A DNA stretch of 64,000 nucleotides, taken from positions 62,001 to 126,000 of the forward strand of contig JBBJMP010000012.1 in the NCBI GenBank assembly GCA_037718865.1, given 5' to 3'. This stretch comes from JADCRZ01 sp037718865 (GTDB taxonomy: Bacteria; Bacteroidota; Bacteroidia; Chitinophagales; Chitinophagaceae). Shown here one piece after another: positions 1 through 8,772 of the stretch. Numbering within the stretch: the stretch's first letter is position 1; each line of letters starts with the position of its first letter. Both the position numbers and the translations under genes were made by a program. The notes under the pieces are model-generated. The model was given only the letters and a program-made list of their open reading frames with translations, was not told where the DNA came from and did not search any database.

Positions 1-780
1 GAGGCTGCTGCTTCTTTTAAGAATGATGGAATTTATATGGAGAAGTTTGTAGAAGAGCCGCGCCACATTGAGATCCAGGTTGCCGGCGATCAGTATGGCA
101 AGATATGCCACCTGAGTGAAAGGGATTGCTCTATTCAACGTCGCCACCAGAAACTTGTGGAAGAATCGCCTTCACCGTTCATGACCACCGAACTCAGGGA
201 GCAAATGGGCGAGGCTGCAATTAAAGCTGCTTCTGCTATTGACTATGAAAGCGTTGGTACAGTTGAATTTCTGGTAGATAAGCACCGTAATTTCTATTTC
301 ATGGAGATGAATACCCGTATACAGGTTGAACACTGTGTAACGGAAGAAGTGGTAAATTATGACCTGATTAAAGAACAGATAAAAATTGCGGCCGGTGAAC
401 CCATTTCGGGCCTTAATTACGAACCGCAAATGCACGCGATTGAATGCCGCATTAATGCGGAAGATCCGTATAACGATTTTCGGCCTAATCCGGGCAGGAT
501 CTCCGTTTTACATCAACCGGGCGGTCATGGCATCAGGGTTGATTCTCATGTCTATGCCGGATACACCATTCCTCCTTTTTACGATTCTATGATTGCCAAG
601 ATCATTGCCGTAGCCAGAACACGGCGTGAAGCAATAGATACCATGCATCGTGCCTTATCCGAGTATATTATTGAAGGTGTGAAAACAACCATACCTTTTC
701 ATCTACAGCTTATGAAAGACGAACGGTTTCGAAGCGGCGACTTTAATACCAAATTTCTGGATAATTTTAAATTACTGTAA
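1..780 (+). CDS. accC: Biotin carboxylase subunit of acetyl-CoA carboxylase (5'-truncated by window edge)
   Basis: The frame is open from base 1, so the N-terminal part of the gene lies outside the window; 259 codons remain of a family length near 450. The product carboxylates biotin on BCCP using ATP and bicarbonate, the first step of malonyl-CoA synthesis in the cytoplasm. The visible part holds the end of the ATP-grasp domain (ERDCSIQRRHQK block near residue 40) and the catalytic MEMNTRIQVEH segment, followed by the biotin carboxylase C-terminal domain with NAEDP and the FYDSMIAKI block. It could also be the biotin carboxylase of propionyl-CoA carboxylase, since the preserved motifs do not separate the two. 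No accB is visible downstream. Confidence 0.93.
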   Translation, partial: EAAASFKNDGIYMEKFVEEPRHIEIQVAGDQYGKICHLSERDCSIQRRHQKLVEESPSPFMTTELREQMGEAAIKAASAIDYESVGTVEFLVDKHRNFYFMEMNTRIQVEHCVTEEVVNYDLIKEQIKIAAGEPISGLNYEPQMHAIECRINAEDPYNDFRPNPGRISVLHQPGGHGIRVDSHVYAGYTIPPFYDSMIAKIIAVARTRREAIDTMHRALSEYIIEGVKTTIPFHLQLMKDERFRSGDFNTKFLDNFKLL

Positions 781-792
781 CCCGGTTGGCAT

Positions 793-820
793 AAAAAAGG
801 CCCTGCTGATCAGGCAGGGC
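793..820 (-). terminator. Rho-independent terminator of the Spy-like gene
   Basis: GCCCTG and CAGGGC arms at 800-805 and 815-820 enclose CTGATCAGG. On the minus strand the stem is followed by a run of six T, so it best serves the minus-strand gene ending at 855. On the plus strand, behind accC, no T-run follows. Confidence 0.6.
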
Positions 821-854
821 TATTGGGATAAGGTACGATAGACTTACTTTCTTA

Positions 855-1226
855 TTACACCGGTGTTCTGTCTTTTTTATGTCTCCGGTTGTTTACTGCT
901 TTTTTCATTTTATTCTGTTGTTCGGCAGTCAGGATAGTTTTAGTTTTTGTGTTTCTTTCTTTATGAAGCACTTTTATCTGCTCTTTTTTCTGGTCAGCGC
1001 TCAAACTTTCGTTGTTTTTTATTTCCTGCATTTTGGTTTTATACCCGCTGTTTATTTCTTTCATCTGATCAGACTGTTCTTTGGAAAGATTTAAATCATC
1101 TTTTAATTTTTTCTTCATATGCCTGTTGTTTTCGGTTCCTTGCTTCGCTTTTGGCTCAGATTCCTGTGCCTTCGCAAAAACACTGAACACCGTTGACATT
1201 AAAAGAAAGAAAAATACTTTTTTCAT
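855..1226 (-). CDS. Secreted Spy/CpxP-like small helical protein
   Basis: A 123-residue protein with an N-terminal signal peptide (KK, then a hydrophobic stretch ending AKAQ near residue 21). The rest is highly charged and predicted helical, rich in Lys, Glu and Gln. Two segments resemble the LTxxQ motif of the periplasmic chaperones Spy and CpxP: LNLSKEQ near residue 45 and ILTAEQQ near residue 98. The likely location is the periplasm and a chaperone-like or stress role is inferred from the motif only. It is a single gene between accC and ispH with its own terminator. Confidence 0.6.
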   Translation of the reverse strand: MKKVFFFLLMSTVFSVFAKAQESEPKAKQGTENNRHMKKKLKDDLNLSKEQSDQMKEINSGYKTKMQEIKNNESLSADQKKEQIKVLHKERNTKTKTILTAEQQNKMKKAVNNRRHKKDRTPV

Positions 1227-1328
1227 GATGTTTATTGTTTTTAAATGATATAGATGAGACGCGCCAGGAAGTCTTAGGTTTAATTTTAAATTGTTAAACC
1301 AGCCAGGACACTGCTGTGGCCAGCCCTT

Positions 1329-2537
1329 TCAGAAAGGCACAGCCACTGCTTCAGGAAAATAACTAGCCAGTTTTTTTATCACTTCTTCAACAACCATATC
1401 AGGGCAGGAGGCACCACTGGTCATTAATATCCTGGCAGGTAATGAAACAGGCAGATAGTCTTTTGTAAGTATTTCCTGCTTTTGATGAAAGTCAAAATGA
1501 AGGATCTCGTTGCCTGATAGTAGTTTTTCCGCCGAGTCTATATAATAAGTAGGAAGAATTTCTTCACAAAGTTCAACCAGATGGGAAGTGTTAGATGAAT
1601 TGTAACCGCCAACAACAATGGCCAGATCGGCAGGTGTAGACAACATGCCGTGTACAGCAGTTTGATTATCATTTGTAGCGTAACATAACGTATCGCGGGT
1701 ATCGGCGAAATGGTTGGATACGGTTGAATCGGTTAACTGATACTTGCTGATCATCGTCTGTTTAAGGAAATCAGCGATGGCCTGAGTATCACTGGCCAGC
1801 ATAGTTGTTTGATTCACCACACCGATCCGTTCGAGGTGATAGGCTACGTTGAAGCCTTCACTGTACTGTCCTATAAATTCCTCATAAAAAGCTGGTGCCG
1901 GCTTTTCACCGCTAATGTATTTGGCAAGTTCGTGGGCTTGCTGCATGTCTTTAACCACTACAGTTGGAGTATAGGATGAAGCGTGAGAAAAGGTGGCTCT
2001 TGTTTCTTCATGCCTGGGTTTGCCGTGTACAATAACCGTATACTGTTTCCTGGCAATCTGCTCCGAACGGTTCCATACTTTTTCTACAAACGGACAGGTA
2101 GTGTTGTATTTTTCCGTTTGTATGCCGATATTGTTTAGATTCTTCTCAATTTCAAGAGTAGTTCCGAAAGCCGGAATGATAACCACGTCATCTGCATTTA
2201 AAGCAGAGAACGGAATGAGCTGGTTGCCATAGGTATCCTGTAGAAATTGCAACCCTTTCTGTTTGAGGTCTTCATTTACACGAGGATTATGAATCATTTC
2301 GCTCAGCAAAAAAATACGCTTTCCCGGGTTTTCCTCGATGGTGCGAAAGGAGATCTCTATAGCATTTTCAACCCCATAACAAAATCCGAAATGACGCGCC
2401 AGGTAAATGCGTAACGGACCAAAGTCTAAAAGCGAAGGTGAGTAATCCTTCTTTAGTTTGTCCTGCTGTTTACGCTTGGTTTTCACTGCGCAGATTAGCG
2501 GACTCAGGTATGTATCAGGAACATTAAATGTTTTCAT
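1329..2537 (-). CDS. ispH: 4-hydroxy-3-methylbut-2-enyl diphosphate reductase
   Basis: IspH performs the last step of the MEP isoprenoid pathway, reducing HMBPP to IPP and DMAPP with a [4Fe-4S] cluster. The 402-residue protein shows the three cluster cysteines: C53 in GFCYGVENAI, C148 in TTCPFVEKV and C378 in GASCPDM. The length exceeds the E. coli enzyme (about 316) because of an N-terminal extension and an insertion; from general knowledge this longer form occurs in Bacteroidota. ATG start at 2537 with a TATCTTTG -7 element about 60 bases upstream. Cytoplasmic. Confidence 0.93.
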   Translation of the reverse strand: MKTFNVPDTYLSPLICAVKTKRKQQDKLKKDYSPSLLDFGPLRIYLARHFGFCYGVENAIEISFRTIEENPGKRIFLLSEMIHNPRVNEDLKQKGLQFLQDTYGNQLIPFSALNADDVVIIPAFGTTLEIEKNLNNIGIQTEKYNTTCPFVEKVWNRSEQIARKQYTVIVHGKPRHEETRATFSHASSYTPTVVVKDMQQAHELAKYISGEKPAPAFYEEFIGQYSEGFNVAYHLERIGVVNQTTMLASDTQAIADFLKQTMISKYQLTDSTVSNHFADTRDTLCYATNDNQTAVHGMLSTPADLAIVVGGYNSSNTSHLVELCEEILPTYYIDSAEKLLSGNEILHFDFHQKQEILTKDYLPVSLPARILMTSGASCPDMVVEEVIKKLASYFPEAVAVPF

Positions 2538-2598
2538 TTACTTATCATCTGCAAGGAATATGACTGAATGCCTTGCCTTTAAATCATACTGACTATTG

Positions 2599-2606
2599 CA
2601 AAGATA
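2599..2606 (-). promoter_or_regulatory. Bacteroidota-type -7 element upstream of ispH
   Basis: TATCTTTG on the minus strand fits the TANNTTTG -7 consensus of Bacteroidota promoters. It lies 62 bases upstream of the ispH ATG. I see no clear TTTG -33 element at the expected spacing, so only the -7 is called. Confidence 0.45.
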
Positions 2607-2700
2607 CACCCTCCAATGATTGCTTGTAGCAGATGAAAGAATAATCCCAGTTGCCACATCCCTTATTAAAAAATCCTATCTTTCCCTGCAAGAAATATAT

Positions 2701-3981
2701 ATGAATAAATTTTTTGTTCCTGTAGATTGGAGCTATAATACGAATATCTATGAAATTAACCTTCGTCAGTATACAGTAGAAGGTACTTTTAATGCGTTTA
2801 CCAAAGAATTGCCGCGTTTGAAAGAGATGGGGGTGGAGGTGTTATGGTTTATGCCCATTACCCCTATCAGTAAAGAAAAGCGATTGGGAACGTTAGGCAG
2901 TTATTATGCGTGTTCCGATTATAATAATACCAATGCAGAGTTTGGAAGTCTGGATGACTTCAGAAATTTGGTAAAGGCCGCACATGAATTACAATTTAAA
3001 ATAGTCATTGATTGGGTGGCAAATCATACGGGATGGGACCACCACTGGACCCGTGAGCATCCGGAGTATTACCTCCGCAATCATAACGGTCAATTTTTTG
3101 ATCAGCATGGCTGGGAAGACGTGATAGATCTTAATTATGGGAATCCTGATCTGCAGCTGGCTATGAAGAAAGCAATGAAATTCTGGATTGACGAATGTGA
3201 TATCGATGGGTTCAGGTGTGATATGGCAATGCTTGTACCTTTGTCATTCTGGAAATCCGTAAGAACGGAACTGGACAAGATGAAGAAACTGTTCTGGCTG
3301 GCGGAATGCGAAGAGATCAACTATCACGAAGTGTTCGATGCTACCTATTCGTGGAAATTTCTTCATAAGATGGAGGCATTCTGGAGGAGAGAAACCGGCA
3401 TTTCAGGTCTGGAAGAGGTGCTTAACTTTTATCATTCTGGGTTTCCACCCAATGCGTTTCACTTACTCTTTACCACTAATCATGATGAAAATTCTCATAG
3501 TGGCAGTGAATATGAACGGATGGGAAACGCTGCCATTCCTTTTAATGTACTGTGCTGTACCTGGAACGGTATACCCCTGATCTACAGCGGCCAGGAAATG
3601 CCCAATAAGAAACGCCTGAAATTCTTCGAAAAAGACACCATTGAATGGACCGGGAATTATGAGCTTGCCGCTGTTTATAAACAATTGCTTTTATTGCGAA
3701 AACGTAATCCGGCTTTGCAGGCTGGTGACCGCAGTGAAACACATCGCTTATCAACCGGTAAGGACCATCTTATTTATGCCTTTATACGAAAGCATGATGA
3801 AAACCAGGTACTTGTTTTAATAAACCTTTCTGATCAGGAATTAACTATGATAACAAAAGGAGATAACCTGTTAAATGGTTCTTTTCAAAATATATTTTCA
3901 GGTGAAACAAGTGACTTTTCAGGAGATAAACAGGTCAACTTAAGGCCATGGGAGTACCTGGTATTTGAAAAAACCCGGTGA
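2701..3981 (+). CDS. GH13 alpha-amylase family glycoside hydrolase
   Basis: 426 residues from the ATG at 2701; a longer reading from a TTG at 2620 is less likely. The four GH13 regions are visible: DWVANH near residue 104, GFRCDMA with nucleophile D174, LAECE with acid/base E202, and TTNHDE with D262. No signal peptide is present, so it should act in the cytoplasm on maltodextrin or glycogen-derived glucans, or isomerise or transfer alpha-glucosyl units. The C-terminal about 80 residues form the usual beta-sandwich (VLVLINLSDQE). Substrate cannot be decided from the sequence. Confidence 0.88.
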   Translation: MNKFFVPVDWSYNTNIYEINLRQYTVEGTFNAFTKELPRLKEMGVEVLWFMPITPISKEKRLGTLGSYYACSDYNNTNAEFGSLDDFRNLVKAAHELQFKIVIDWVANHTGWDHHWTREHPEYYLRNHNGQFFDQHGWEDVIDLNYGNPDLQLAMKKAMKFWIDECDIDGFRCDMAMLVPLSFWKSVRTELDKMKKLFWLAECEEINYHEVFDATYSWKFLHKMEAFWRRETGISGLEEVLNFYHSGFPPNAFHLLFTTNHDENSHSGSEYERMGNAAIPFNVLCCTWNGIPLIYSGQEMPNKKRLKFFEKDTIEWTGNYELAAVYKQLLLLRKRNPALQAGDRSETHRLSTGKDHLIYAFIRKHDENQVLVLINLSDQELTMITKGDNLLNGSFQNIFSGETSDFSGDKQVNLRPWEYLVFEKTR

Positions 3982-3997
3982 CATGATCACCGGGTTT
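3971..3997. terminator. Hairpin terminator between convergent GH13 and degP genes
   Basis: AAACCCGGTGA and TCACCGGGTTT pair around a five-base loop. The stem contains the stop codon of the GH13 gene and lies about 40 bases beyond the end of the convergent protease gene, so it can serve both. Confidence 0.65.
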
Positions 3998-4039
3998 AAT
4001 ATATCCCTCTGCTTTATATTAAGTATTACGATATTAGTG

Positions 4040-5554
4040 TTATTCCACATTTAATTTTAATGGATAAGGAAATATACCTTCATAGCCCTTATACATACCT
4101 TCCAGCTTAACATTACCGGTTGACTTTTCGATTTCTTTTCTAAGGTCATCAACATTAAGCACTTCTTTGTCATTGACTCGCAGGATCACATAGCCTTCTT
4201 CTATTCTTGTTTTGCTGAAAGCGCCTTTTTCTTTAATAGATTTTACTACTACGCCGCCCTTAACACTCATTTCAGCAGCTTCTTTTTTAGACAGCGTTTC
4301 AAGAGAAGCGCCAAGTTTATCCAACACAGAAGTTTTTACTATCGAAGTTGTTCCGGAACTGTTACGAAAAGTGAGATTTACATTAGTTTCCTTACCATCA
4401 CGGAAATAACTGACATTGATTTTATCGCCAGGCCTGTAAGTAGCTATCTGGCCAACCATATCCGCACCGGTATATACTGGTACACCGTTGATCTTAGTTA
4501 TGAAATCACCTTTTTTAATACCTGCAGCATAAGCGGCGCCATCCTCAGGTACTTCGAGTACATAAACGCCATCACCGTCCTGGATCCCCTGTTCTTTTTT
4601 GATCTCCTCACTGGCACCTTCAGAAGCATAGCGAATTCCAAGGTAGGCTCGTTGTACTGTTCCGAATTTCACCAGGTCAGACATCACTTTCTTTACAATA
4701 TTCACTGGTATGGTAAATGAATAACCTGCGTATGAACCAGTTGGTGACGCAATCGCAGAATTAATACCCAGTAGTTTACCCTCTATGCTCACCAGTGGAC
4801 CGCCACTATTGCCTGGATTCACGGCTGCGTCAGTCTGTATGAAGGATTCTATAGGTGTATCACTTTTACGTCTGTTGATCTCAAGGGTCCTTCCTTTAGC
4901 GCTGACAATTCCCGCAGTTACCGTTGTTTCCAGGTTTAAAGGATAACCGATGGCCAAAACCCACTGACCCACTTTAACTTCATCGGAATTTCCATATAAA
5001 ATGAATGGAAGGCCTTTAGCTTCAATTTTAATAATGGCCAAATCGCTGCTTGGATCTAACCCGACCATTTTTGCCTTAAAAGACCTGCGGTTACTTAAGG
5101 TTACCGTAATATCATCAGCACCGTCTATAACATGGTTATTGGTCACTATGTATCCATCTTCACTGATTATCACACCAGAACCTGACGCTTGTTGCGGCAT
5201 GGACCGCAAACGATCATTGAACATATCATCCCAGCCATCCCCGAACAGGTCGGAAAAGGGGCTTCTTCTCGGAAGGTTATTGCTGGCTTTAGCTGTAGTT
5301 TTTGTTTTTATATGTACAGTCGCCGGAATAGTTGCGCTGGCAGCCTGGGTAAAGTCAACCGGCACATTCGGAGCTCCGTTAACTCCATCGAAGAATCCGG
5401 CATAATTGGCGGGGGCTTTTACGCTCTTCCTGCTATCGGTATTGGATTCATAGTGGTAGGTGTCTTTTTCAACAATCTTGTTATATGTCCACACACTACC
5501 AACAGCGGTAGAAGCACTAAGAAAAATTATAGCAACTACTTGTTTAAGTTTCAT
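4040..5554 (-). CDS. HtrA/DegP-family periplasmic serine protease
   Basis: 504 residues from the ATG at 5554; the frame extends to 5593 but the methionine before KLKQVVAIIF begins the signal or anchor segment. Trypsin-like domain with catalytic triad H141 (TNNHVID), D171 (SSDLAIIKI) and S250 (NPGNSGGP). Two PDZ domains follow, near residues 300-395 and 420-500. This architecture degrades or refolds damaged envelope proteins in the periplasm. A second trypsin-like protease without PDZ domains is encoded at 40023-41120. Confidence 0.93.
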   Translation of the reverse strand: MKLKQVVAIIFLSASTAVGSVWTYNKIVEKDTYHYESNTDSRKSVKAPANYAGFFDGVNGAPNVPVDFTQAASATIPATVHIKTKTTAKASNNLPRRSPFSDLFGDGWDDMFNDRLRSMPQQASGSGVIISEDGYIVTNNHVIDGADDITVTLSNRRSFKAKMVGLDPSSDLAIIKIEAKGLPFILYGNSDEVKVGQWVLAIGYPLNLETTVTAGIVSAKGRTLEINRRKSDTPIESFIQTDAAVNPGNSGGPLVSIEGKLLGINSAIASPTGSYAGYSFTIPVNIVKKVMSDLVKFGTVQRAYLGIRYASEGASEEIKKEQGIQDGDGVYVLEVPEDGAAYAAGIKKGDFITKINGVPVYTGADMVGQIATYRPGDKINVSYFRDGKETNVNLTFRNSSGTTSIVKTSVLDKLGASLETLSKKEAAEMSVKGGVVVKSIKEKGAFSKTRIEEGYVILRVNDKEVLNVDDLRKEIEKSTGNVKLEGMYKGYEGIFPYPLKLNVE

Positions 5555-5921
5555 ATTTAAAATGTTTTTATGTAAAAAATTTGATTTATTCACTCAAATT
5601 ATATGCCTGCTAATTAGCAAATTAACGTTGCAATCTTTGTCTTTGTTTTCTTCAAGTTCGGTTTAACATATGTTTTACTAAAACCTTCGTAGATCATCAT
5701 ATAAAGTTAGGCATTAATTTCAAGCAAACCGGCTTATGTGCCTAGGGGATAACGCTTAAATTTAGTACAAATACCAGAACTTAGGTGCTTTGTTAATTAT
5801 TAAAGGTAGAAGCCTATGAATCATCTGATGTAAAGTTTAATCAATATGTCAGGCAACAATGGCGCAATGTAATAAAAACAGTACAATTTGACATACGTAT
5901 GATACTTTAAACGTATACATT
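5555..5921. other. Intergenic region upstream of degP, no gene seen
   Basis: 367 bases between two minus-strand genes. It must carry the degP promoter and the end of the acyl-CoA reductase transcript. I find no reading frame with coding character, no strong hairpin and no clear TANNTTTG element. The sequence is AT-rich. Confidence 0.5.
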
Positions 5922-6926
5922 TTATTTATTGTTAAGGCGGCTCAGGAAATCCATGGTGTCGGTGCCATCGGCATAGTCGGTCAGTGCGGGAGACTGAGCC
6001 TGGCCGAAAGGAATATAATCATCTCCAACAACACATTGAATATCTTTACTCACGAGGGATGCTTTCACAAGGTGCTGATTGGTATAAAATTCAAAATTTA
6101 ATTGGCTTATCGGAGAAAAAAAAGAGGCGTTTTCAATCAACAGGACGGAGCCATTTGTCATATAATAGTTATTGTTAAGCAAGTGAATGGCAAGCTGATA
6201 GTCGTAGTTGTTCTTATATTTATGATGATCACTGAAATAAGCGTATTTCTTAAAAGCCTTCAGGAGATCAACAAACCCGTAACCTTTGGGTACATATATT
6301 TTTGTAACATTCCTGCAACCCAGTCCGAAGTATACATGAACATCATCTGCCAATTTATCTAATGCTTCAGTAGATTCAGTGCCTGTAAGAATAGCTACAG
6401 ATGTACGGTTGCTGCGTATAATGTGGGGGTATTTCGAGAAATAATACTCAAAATACCGCCCTGAGTTATTGCTGCCTGTAGCAATATAAGCCTCACAACC
6501 TTTTAGCATTGGTGCAAATAGAATCTGGTTCCCGAGTTGAGGTTCCCATTCTTTAAGCATCTGTAAAAGATGAGTGATCAGGATTTCATCTTTTGAAGAT
6601 GCCTTGATAACGGCATTGTGCCCGGTTATAAATATACACATCCAATCGTGAAAGCCAACCAGGGGAATATTCCCTGCCATAACTAAACCTATGTTTTTAG
6701 GATTGCGGTTTTCAGGTGGCAGTGCATATCTACGGGCAAAGACACTTAATTTTTCACGGTTTAGAAACTGATCTGTTATGCTATCGCAGGCCTTTTCTAT
6801 AAACGTTCCCGTAAACCAGCCGTTAGCCTGGCCGGCGTTGAATTTAACCTGTCGCCATTTACAGTCGTCAGATTTCATATATTGACCCAGGCGAATCAAC
6901 AGATCAATCCGTTGTTGTACATCCAT
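5922..6926 (-). CDS. LuxC-like acyl-CoA reductase, short form
   Basis: 334 residues resembling the acyl-CoA reductase LuxC, an aldehyde-dehydrogenase-fold enzyme that reduces activated fatty acids. Visible features are the VMAGNIPLVG nucleotide-binding segment near residue 82, a Gly-rich region near 150 and a candidate active-site Cys, C204, in YFGLGCRNVTK. LuxC proper is about 480 residues; here the N-terminal part is missing although the start ATG is clean. The gene is divergent from the ferredoxin at 7103, 176 bases apart, suggesting a shared control region. Substrate unknown; likely cytoplasmic. Confidence 0.72.
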   Translation of the reverse strand: MDVQQRIDLLIRLGQYMKSDDCKWRQVKFNAGQANGWFTGTFIEKACDSITDQFLNREKLSVFARRYALPPENRNPKNIGLVMAGNIPLVGFHDWMCIFITGHNAVIKASSKDEILITHLLQMLKEWEPQLGNQILFAPMLKGCEAYIATGSNNSGRYFEYYFSKYPHIIRSNRTSVAILTGTESTEALDKLADDVHVYFGLGCRNVTKIYVPKGYGFVDLLKAFKKYAYFSDHHKYKNNYDYQLAIHLLNNNYYMTNGSVLLIENASFFSPISQLNFEFYTNQHLVKASLVSKDIQCVVGDDYIPFGQAQSPALTDYADGTDTMDFLSRLNNK

Positions 6927-7050
6927 TTCACACTTGTGTTGTTGGTTAACCCGGGTGAATCCCCGGTTGGCTGTAAATGAACTCTCAACAGGGACATCAT
7001 TCCCTTTGTAGGGTTAAATATGTTTAGATGGTTAATTCGTTTTGCATTAC

Positions 7051-7058
7051 TAAATTTG
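7051..7058 (+). promoter_or_regulatory. Candidate -7 element for the ferredoxin gene
   Basis: TAAATTTG fits TANNTTTG and lies 45 bases upstream of the ATG at 7103. A matching -33 element at 18-19 bases was not found. Confidence 0.35.
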
Positions 7059-7102
7059 TAGCCAAAGTTAACGTTATAAATATTATTTAAATTTTAAGAA
7101 CC

Positions 7103-7450
7103 ATGGCTATAAAAATAACTGAAGAATGTATCAATTGTGGAGCCTGTGAGCCGGAATGCCCGAATAATGCCATTTATGAAGGGGGAGTTGAATGGGCTAT
7201 CGCCGACGGAACAACAGTGAAGGGGCCATTTACGCTGTTAGACGGCACTATGATTGAAGCTGACACACGCAATGCGCCCATAAGCGTTGACGCTTATTAT
7301 ATTGTTCCCAATAAATGCACGGAATGCCAGGGTTTTCATGAAGAGCCTCAATGCGCTGCCGTATGCCCGGTGGACTGCTGTGTGCCTGATGAAATGTATA
7401 CTGAAACGGTTGCTGAATTAATGAATAAAAAAGAAAAGCTGCATTTGTAA
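7103..7450 (+). CDS. Ferredoxin with two [4Fe-4S] clusters
   Basis: 115 residues. The first cluster motif is C9-x2-C12-x2-C15-x3-C19-P; the second is C72-x2-C75-x8-C84-x3-C88-P, with the long insertion typical of the Chromatium/Allochromatium-type bacterial ferredoxins. Two further cysteines, C92 and C93, follow directly. It is an electron carrier in the cytoplasm; the partner is unknown. Divergent from the LuxC-like reductase, which may be functionally linked by position only. Confidence 0.9.
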   Translation: MAIKITEECINCGACEPECPNNAIYEGGVEWAIADGTTVKGPFTLLDGTMIEADTRNAPISVDAYYIVPNKCTECQGFHEEPQCAAVCPVDCCVPDEMYTETVAELMNKKEKLHL

Positions 7451-7581
7451 GAGGTGGATAATTTATTTAAGGGAAATACTACAAAATATAAGAAAACTGT
7501 ACTAACTTAACAGGATCAGGTTGAATTGTAACGTAGCCTCCGGGCTACTTTAAATAGGCAGGTGATATTTCCTGTCATAAT

Positions 7582-7616
7582 AAGGTGAAGGGGTTTTTCC
7601 TTCACCTTTCTTTTTT
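7582..7616 (+). terminator. Rho-independent terminator before ddl
   Basis: Perfect ten-base arms AAGGTGAAGG (7582-7591) and CCTTCACCTT (7599-7608), then a T-rich tract with six consecutive T. It ends transcription from the ferredoxin gene. A weaker hairpin, GTAGCC/GGCTAC, lies at 7533-7548. Confidence 0.85.
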
Positions 7617-7741
7617 GATAACGATCGTTAATCTGGTTCTGCTGTCAGTAGTCTGAATTTATTCACAAAAAAATATTACCGCCATATTATTATGATTTTT
7701 CTCGAATCTTTGCGAAAAAATATTGCATAATTTCATCATTT

Positions 7742-8737
7742 ATGGTTGTAAAACCCACCATTGCTTTTCTCACCGGCGGTTATTCCGGGGAAGCCGAAAT
7801 CTCTTACCAAAGTGCAATAACCATAGAAAATAACCTAGATTATGAAAAATACGATATATATAAGATAGATGTTACTCCCGGAGGCTGGTATTTTAATAAT
7901 CTAAATGGCAATAGTTTGCTGGTAGACAAAAATGATTTTAGTTTGATGATCGGAGAAAAAAAAGTTGTGTTTGACGCAGTGCTAATTGGTATTCATGGAA
8001 CCCCGGGTGAGGATGGTAAGCTGCAAGGTTATTTCGATTTGTTGAAACTTCGGTATACATCCTGTGATGCAGCTACTTCGGCGTTAACCTTCAATAAGCG
8101 CTATACTGTGGCTGTGGCTGCCTTTGCAGGAGTACATGTTGCCAGGTCCATCCATTTATTTAAAAATGCACCGTATTCTTCATCATTGGTATTATCTCAG
8201 TTGCAATTACCTCTTTTCGTAAAACCGAATAACGGAGGTAGCAGCATCGGTATGTCGAAAGTCAGCGCCGCAGAAGAATTGGATCAAGCCCTGGATAAAG
8301 CCTTTAAAGAAGATAACCAGGTTTTGGTCGAGGAATTTATTGCAGGAAGAGAATTCACCATTGGAGTTTTTAAAAGCCAGGGCGAATTAATAGCCTTGCC
8401 GATAACGGAGGTAAAAAGTAAAAAACCTTTTTTTGATTTTGAGGCCAAGTACACTTCAGGAATGAGCGAGGAAATAACTCCGGCCATTGTGGATGAAAGT
8501 ATAGCAGAACAAATACGGGTCTCGGCAAAAAAGATATATCAGGTATTTAACTGCAAGGGAGTGGTTCGGATCGATTTTATTTATTCTGCAGAAAAAGGTG
8601 AGCCCTTTATGCTGGAGATCAACACTGTTCCGGGTCAAAGCGAAGCGAGTATCGTTCCCAAGCAGGTTAAGGCCATGGGCTGGACATTGAAACATTTTTA
8701 TTCGGCCTTGATTGAAGAAAGTCTGGGTGGGCAATAA
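7742..8737 (+). CDS. ddl: D-alanine--D-alanine ligase
   Basis: 331 residues, ATP-grasp fold. The enzyme joins two D-alanines for the peptidoglycan stem peptide. Motifs: IHGTPGEDGKLQG near residue 92, VKPNNGGSSIGM near 160 (ATP loop), EEFIAGREFT near 195 and the C-terminal MLEINTVPGQSE block that binds Mg and the second D-Ala. ATG start; the next gene begins 35 bases downstream on the same strand, so ddl and the PASTA and rhodanese genes are probably one operon. Confidence 0.95.
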   Translation: MVVKPTIAFLTGGYSGEAEISYQSAITIENNLDYEKYDIYKIDVTPGGWYFNNLNGNSLLVDKNDFSLMIGEKKVVFDAVLIGIHGTPGEDGKLQGYFDLLKLRYTSCDAATSALTFNKRYTVAVAAFAGVHVARSIHLFKNAPYSSSLVLSQLQLPLFVKPNNGGSSIGMSKVSAAEELDQALDKAFKEDNQVLVEEFIAGREFTIGVFKSQGELIALPITEVKSKKPFFDFEAKYTSGMSEEITPAIVDESIAEQIRVSAKKIYQVFNCKGVVRIDFIYSAEKGEPFMLEINTVPGQSEASIVPKQVKAMGWTLKHFYSALIEESLGGQ

Positions 8738-8772
8738 CTTTTCCTAGGGCAAGTCATCTAAATAAATTATCT

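Noticed and set aside
2620..2700. TTG-initiated extension of the GH13 protein
   Set aside because: The added 27 residues do not belong to the GH13 fold and the ATG at 2701 gives a complete first strand.
7533..7548. Hairpin GTAGCC/GGCTAC as a riboswitch in front of ddl
   Set aside because: It is only a small stem without conserved riboswitch boxes and is followed by a strong terminator that belongs to the ferredoxin gene.
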